Assembly: GCA_000697335.1 (NCBI GenBank)
Contig: JNEM01016761.1
Span: forward strand, 1-11,794
Direction: 5' to 3'
DNA: 11,794 bases
DNA from: Conidiobolus incongruus B7586
Taxonomy: Eukaryota > Entomophthoromycota > Entomophthoromycetes > Entomophthorales > Conidiobolaceae
Shown here: positions 9,547-11,794 of the stretch, one piece after another
How the letters are laid out: every line of letters starts with the position of its first letter
Position numbering within the stretch: position 1 is the stretch's first letter
Program-made: the position numbers and the translations under genes
The notes under the pieces: model-generated
The model's input: the letters and a program-made list of their open reading frames with translations, nothing else
What the model was told of the DNA's origin: nothing
The model's database searches: none

Positions 9547-10581
9547 TTAATAGCCTCCTTTATTATTAATAACTCTTTTCCATACCTTTGGTAAGCTTCT
9601 AATACCTAAAAAACAGTTCTTTTTATTAAGGACTGAAATTTGATATTTCACAAACCAATTTAATTTGTTTGCAGGAATTTTTTTTCCTGCAAGCTGTTTT
9701 TTTAATTGTTTAAAACAATTATAATCACATAGATTATAATCAGGTGAATATACTAGATGTGGTAACTCCCTCTAATTTTTTTTATATAAAAAATCTTTTA
9801 CAGCTTTAGCTTTATGTATTTTGTAATTATCATGCAAAATAATAGGTGTCTTTAATTTATATTGAGAACACCATTTAGAAATTGTTTTATTTAAAAAAGT
9901 AATATATAACTTACTATTAATTAATTTTCCTTGAGGTATTAAATAAGAAGACTATATACCATTATAATCCATTACAACAATTAACATTTGCTTATATTCA
10001 AAGTGTTTATTCATTAGAATTTGTGGAGGGGATTGATTTAGCTTAACCCAACATCTTGTTTTATTTTTAGGTAAAGGATTATATAAAGGAATCCAAGATT
10101 CATCAATTGTAAGTATTTGCTGTAAAAACCTTTGTTTTTGGTTATACCTTAATAAGTTTAGTTTAGCTATAGCTACTCTAGTTTTCTTTTAGGCTTCTGT
10201 TAAATTATAAGGTATCCATTTTGCATTTTTATTAATTAATCCAAGTTTAAACTTAAGTAAATATAACATGCTTATATAATTAATATTAAATTGCTTTGAT
10301 AGTTCTCTAACAAAAATAAAAAGGTATTTCTTAATATATTTTTTTACTCTATTGGTAAGTAAAAGAGTGACAGTAGAAATTAGTCTTCTAGATTTTGGTA
10401 AATTTTGAATAGTGTCCCTTCTAGCTTTAAAATCATGAATCCAGCAATATATAGTAGTTTTAGATAAAGCACCATCTCTATAAGCTGTTTGCAAGTTTTG
10501 GATGATTTTAGAGGGTTTATGGTTAAGTTTTAAAGATACAAAAATAAAAGCCTTTTGATAATCACAATCTGGTTTAAGCAT
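9547..10581 (-). mobile_element. mariner-family DNA transposon (DD34D), ends unresolved
   Basis: The span given covers the transposase frame only; the element must extend somewhat past both ends. I looked for terminal inverted repeats in about 9440-9546 and 10582-10700. They share only an AT-rich AATTTTAAAA-like decamer on opposite strands, too weak to call. A mariner normally has about 30-bp inverted repeats flanked by TA, and TA is too common here to be diagnostic. The copy is probably non-autonomous because its transposase carries stops. The absence of frameshifts in a 344-codon frame suggests that it is not ancient. Confidence 0.85.
9547..10581 (-). pseudogene. mariner transposase with three in-frame stops
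   Basis: One uninterrupted register of 344 codons, matching the usual mariner length of about 345. Residues 1-115 form the paired helix-turn-helix DNA-binding region (GALSKTTIYCWIHDFKARR resembles the mariner ALSETTCRRWFRRF segment). The WIPYNLTEA motif ends just before codon 131. The catalytic triad is D160 (TIDES), D251 (ILHDN) and D286 (LCDY), with exactly 34 residues between the last two, the DD34D signature. YSPD precedes the third Asp, and the C-terminus LPKVWKRVI also fits the family. Stops: TAA at 10189-10191 where relatives have Gln, TAG at 9952-9954, and TAG at 9772-9774 where relatives have Trp. The first and third are single C:G to T:A changes. With the standard code used by the neighbouring gene, the protein would be truncated at 130 residues, without a catalytic domain. 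Confidence 0.9.
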
Positions 10582-11794
10582 GATTAAATTTAAGTGTAAA
10601 TTTTAAAATCAAAATATTTTAATAAAAAAAATAATTAAAATTGAATATATATATATAGTTTGAAAATATTTATTTTCCTATATATTTTATATATATATAA
10701 TCTTTCAAAACGTATAATATGTTTGAAAGATCGGAAATTAAAAAATTTGCCATTTCTTAATTTCCATACTAATAAATATAATAAATTCAAATCCTAATTC
10801 TAATTATTATGATTATTTTTTTTATTTAAATTATCAATTGAGCATTAATTCTATATATCCTTATAAATTTTGTTTTTTTATCAAAAATTCAATAATAATT
10901 ATAAAATATTATTATTTATTAATTAACTTTTATTTTTATAATTTAATAACTGAAAAAGTTTCTATTGATTGTTATATTATTAACTAAAATATTATTCAAA
11001 AAATGATTAAAATTTTTATTAATTAATAAACTTTAAAAATAAAAATAAAAACCATTTGAAAAATTATAACTTTTATTATATATATAATAAATTTATAAAA
11101 ATATAATTTATTAATAAATTTGGAATTAAAATACTAAAATATTATAAATAATTAAAAGAGATTTATATATTAAAAATAATATAAAAAATATATATAATAA
11201 TATTATTATCAATATTTTAATCCAAAACTATATATTAATAATCTTTGGAGATATTATTAATTAAACTTATTGGGTTATATTTTCTTAGGTATCAAATAAT
11301 CAATTTTATATTAATATTTTATATTCTATTATTACTTACTAATAAAACCTTATTTTGTTAAAATAAATAAGTCTTTATAAGATTTGGCTACCATTATAAT
11401 TAATATTAATAATATTATAAATAGTGCTTTTATTTAAAAAATATTTTTAAATACAATATATAATATAAATATTAAATATATAACTTTTAAATAATAAATT
11501 AAAATTAATTAAATAATATAAATTTAGATTTTACCATCTTTATCTAATTTAGAAAAAAAGCCAAATGTTTTTTTAATTCAAAAATATTTTTATATATTAT
11601 CTTATATTATATTTTATTCGATAATAATAATTAAAAAAATATTCAAGTTTATCATTAGACTAAATCTATAGTTTATTTATAAAGTACTGATGCTTATTTA
11701 TATAATATATTTTGTTAATAATATAAGTAAATATTATAATATTTTATCTAAGCTAAATCAATAAATATTATTTAAAAAACTTAATAATAAATAA
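10582..11794. other. AT-rich region right of the mariner
   Basis: About 1.2 kb to the end of the window at roughly 10-15% G+C, without open frames of protein-like composition or RNA genes. It contains AT and TA runs and one inverted repeat (10700-10731). One end of the mariner should lie in its first 100 bases or so. Confidence 0.65.
10700..10731. repeat. imperfect inverted repeat, 11-bp arms
   Basis: ATCTTTCAAAAC ... GTTTGAAAGAT around a 9-base AT centre. The arms pair throughout except for one extra A in the left arm. It lies about 120 bp beyond the transposase start. It might mark an old insertion or a nested element, but the arm sequence is not found on the other side of the transposase, so it is not the mariner terminal repeat. 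Confidence 0.65.

Noticed and set aside
9547-10581. TAA/TAG read as Gln (ciliate-type genetic code), suggested by a TAA at a Gln position in the transposase
   Set aside because: The NHX1 gene uses only CAA/CAG for Gln and stops at TAA, another transposase TAG sits at a Trp position, and the UHRF1 copy has TGA stops. Decay under the standard code explains all of these.

Overview
The window looks like nuclear DNA of a fungus, probably an early-diverging lineage with an extremely AT-rich genome. The intact gene encodes a fungal-type NHX1 sodium/proton exchanger. It is interrupted by five short GT...AG introns of 51-60 nt, and intergenic DNA is only about 12-18% G+C. The code appears standard: every Gln in the exchanger is CAA/CAG, and the gene ends in TAA. 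I cannot name the genus.

Layout: 1 to about 2150 is AT-rich DNA without genes. On the minus strand, 4307-2310 holds a decayed UHRF1-like gene (ubiquitin-like region, PHD, SRA, RING) with several stops and frame changes and a remnant of an intron. An AT-rich spacer follows (4308-5364). At 7297-5365 is the intact six-exon NHX1 gene, also on the minus strand. About 7960-8400 is a non-coding segment near 40% G+C with two adjacent hairpins. On the minus strand, 10581-9547 holds a full-length mariner (DD34D) transposase with three in-frame stops and no frameshift. The remainder is AT-rich non-coding DNA.

The genes do not form a pathway. The exchanger would set endosomal or vacuolar pH and ion content. 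The UHRF1 relative would have read hemimethylated DNA and ubiquitinated histone H3, but this copy looks dead. The most notable signal is that the inferred inactivating changes in both the UHRF1 copy and the mariner are mostly C:G to T:A. This points to AT-driven decay, cytosine deamination or a RIP-like process. I found no convincing new multi-gene system. The best candidates for something undescribed are the GC-richer island near 8.0-8.4 kb and the UHRF1 architecture, which seems to lack a tandem Tudor domain.
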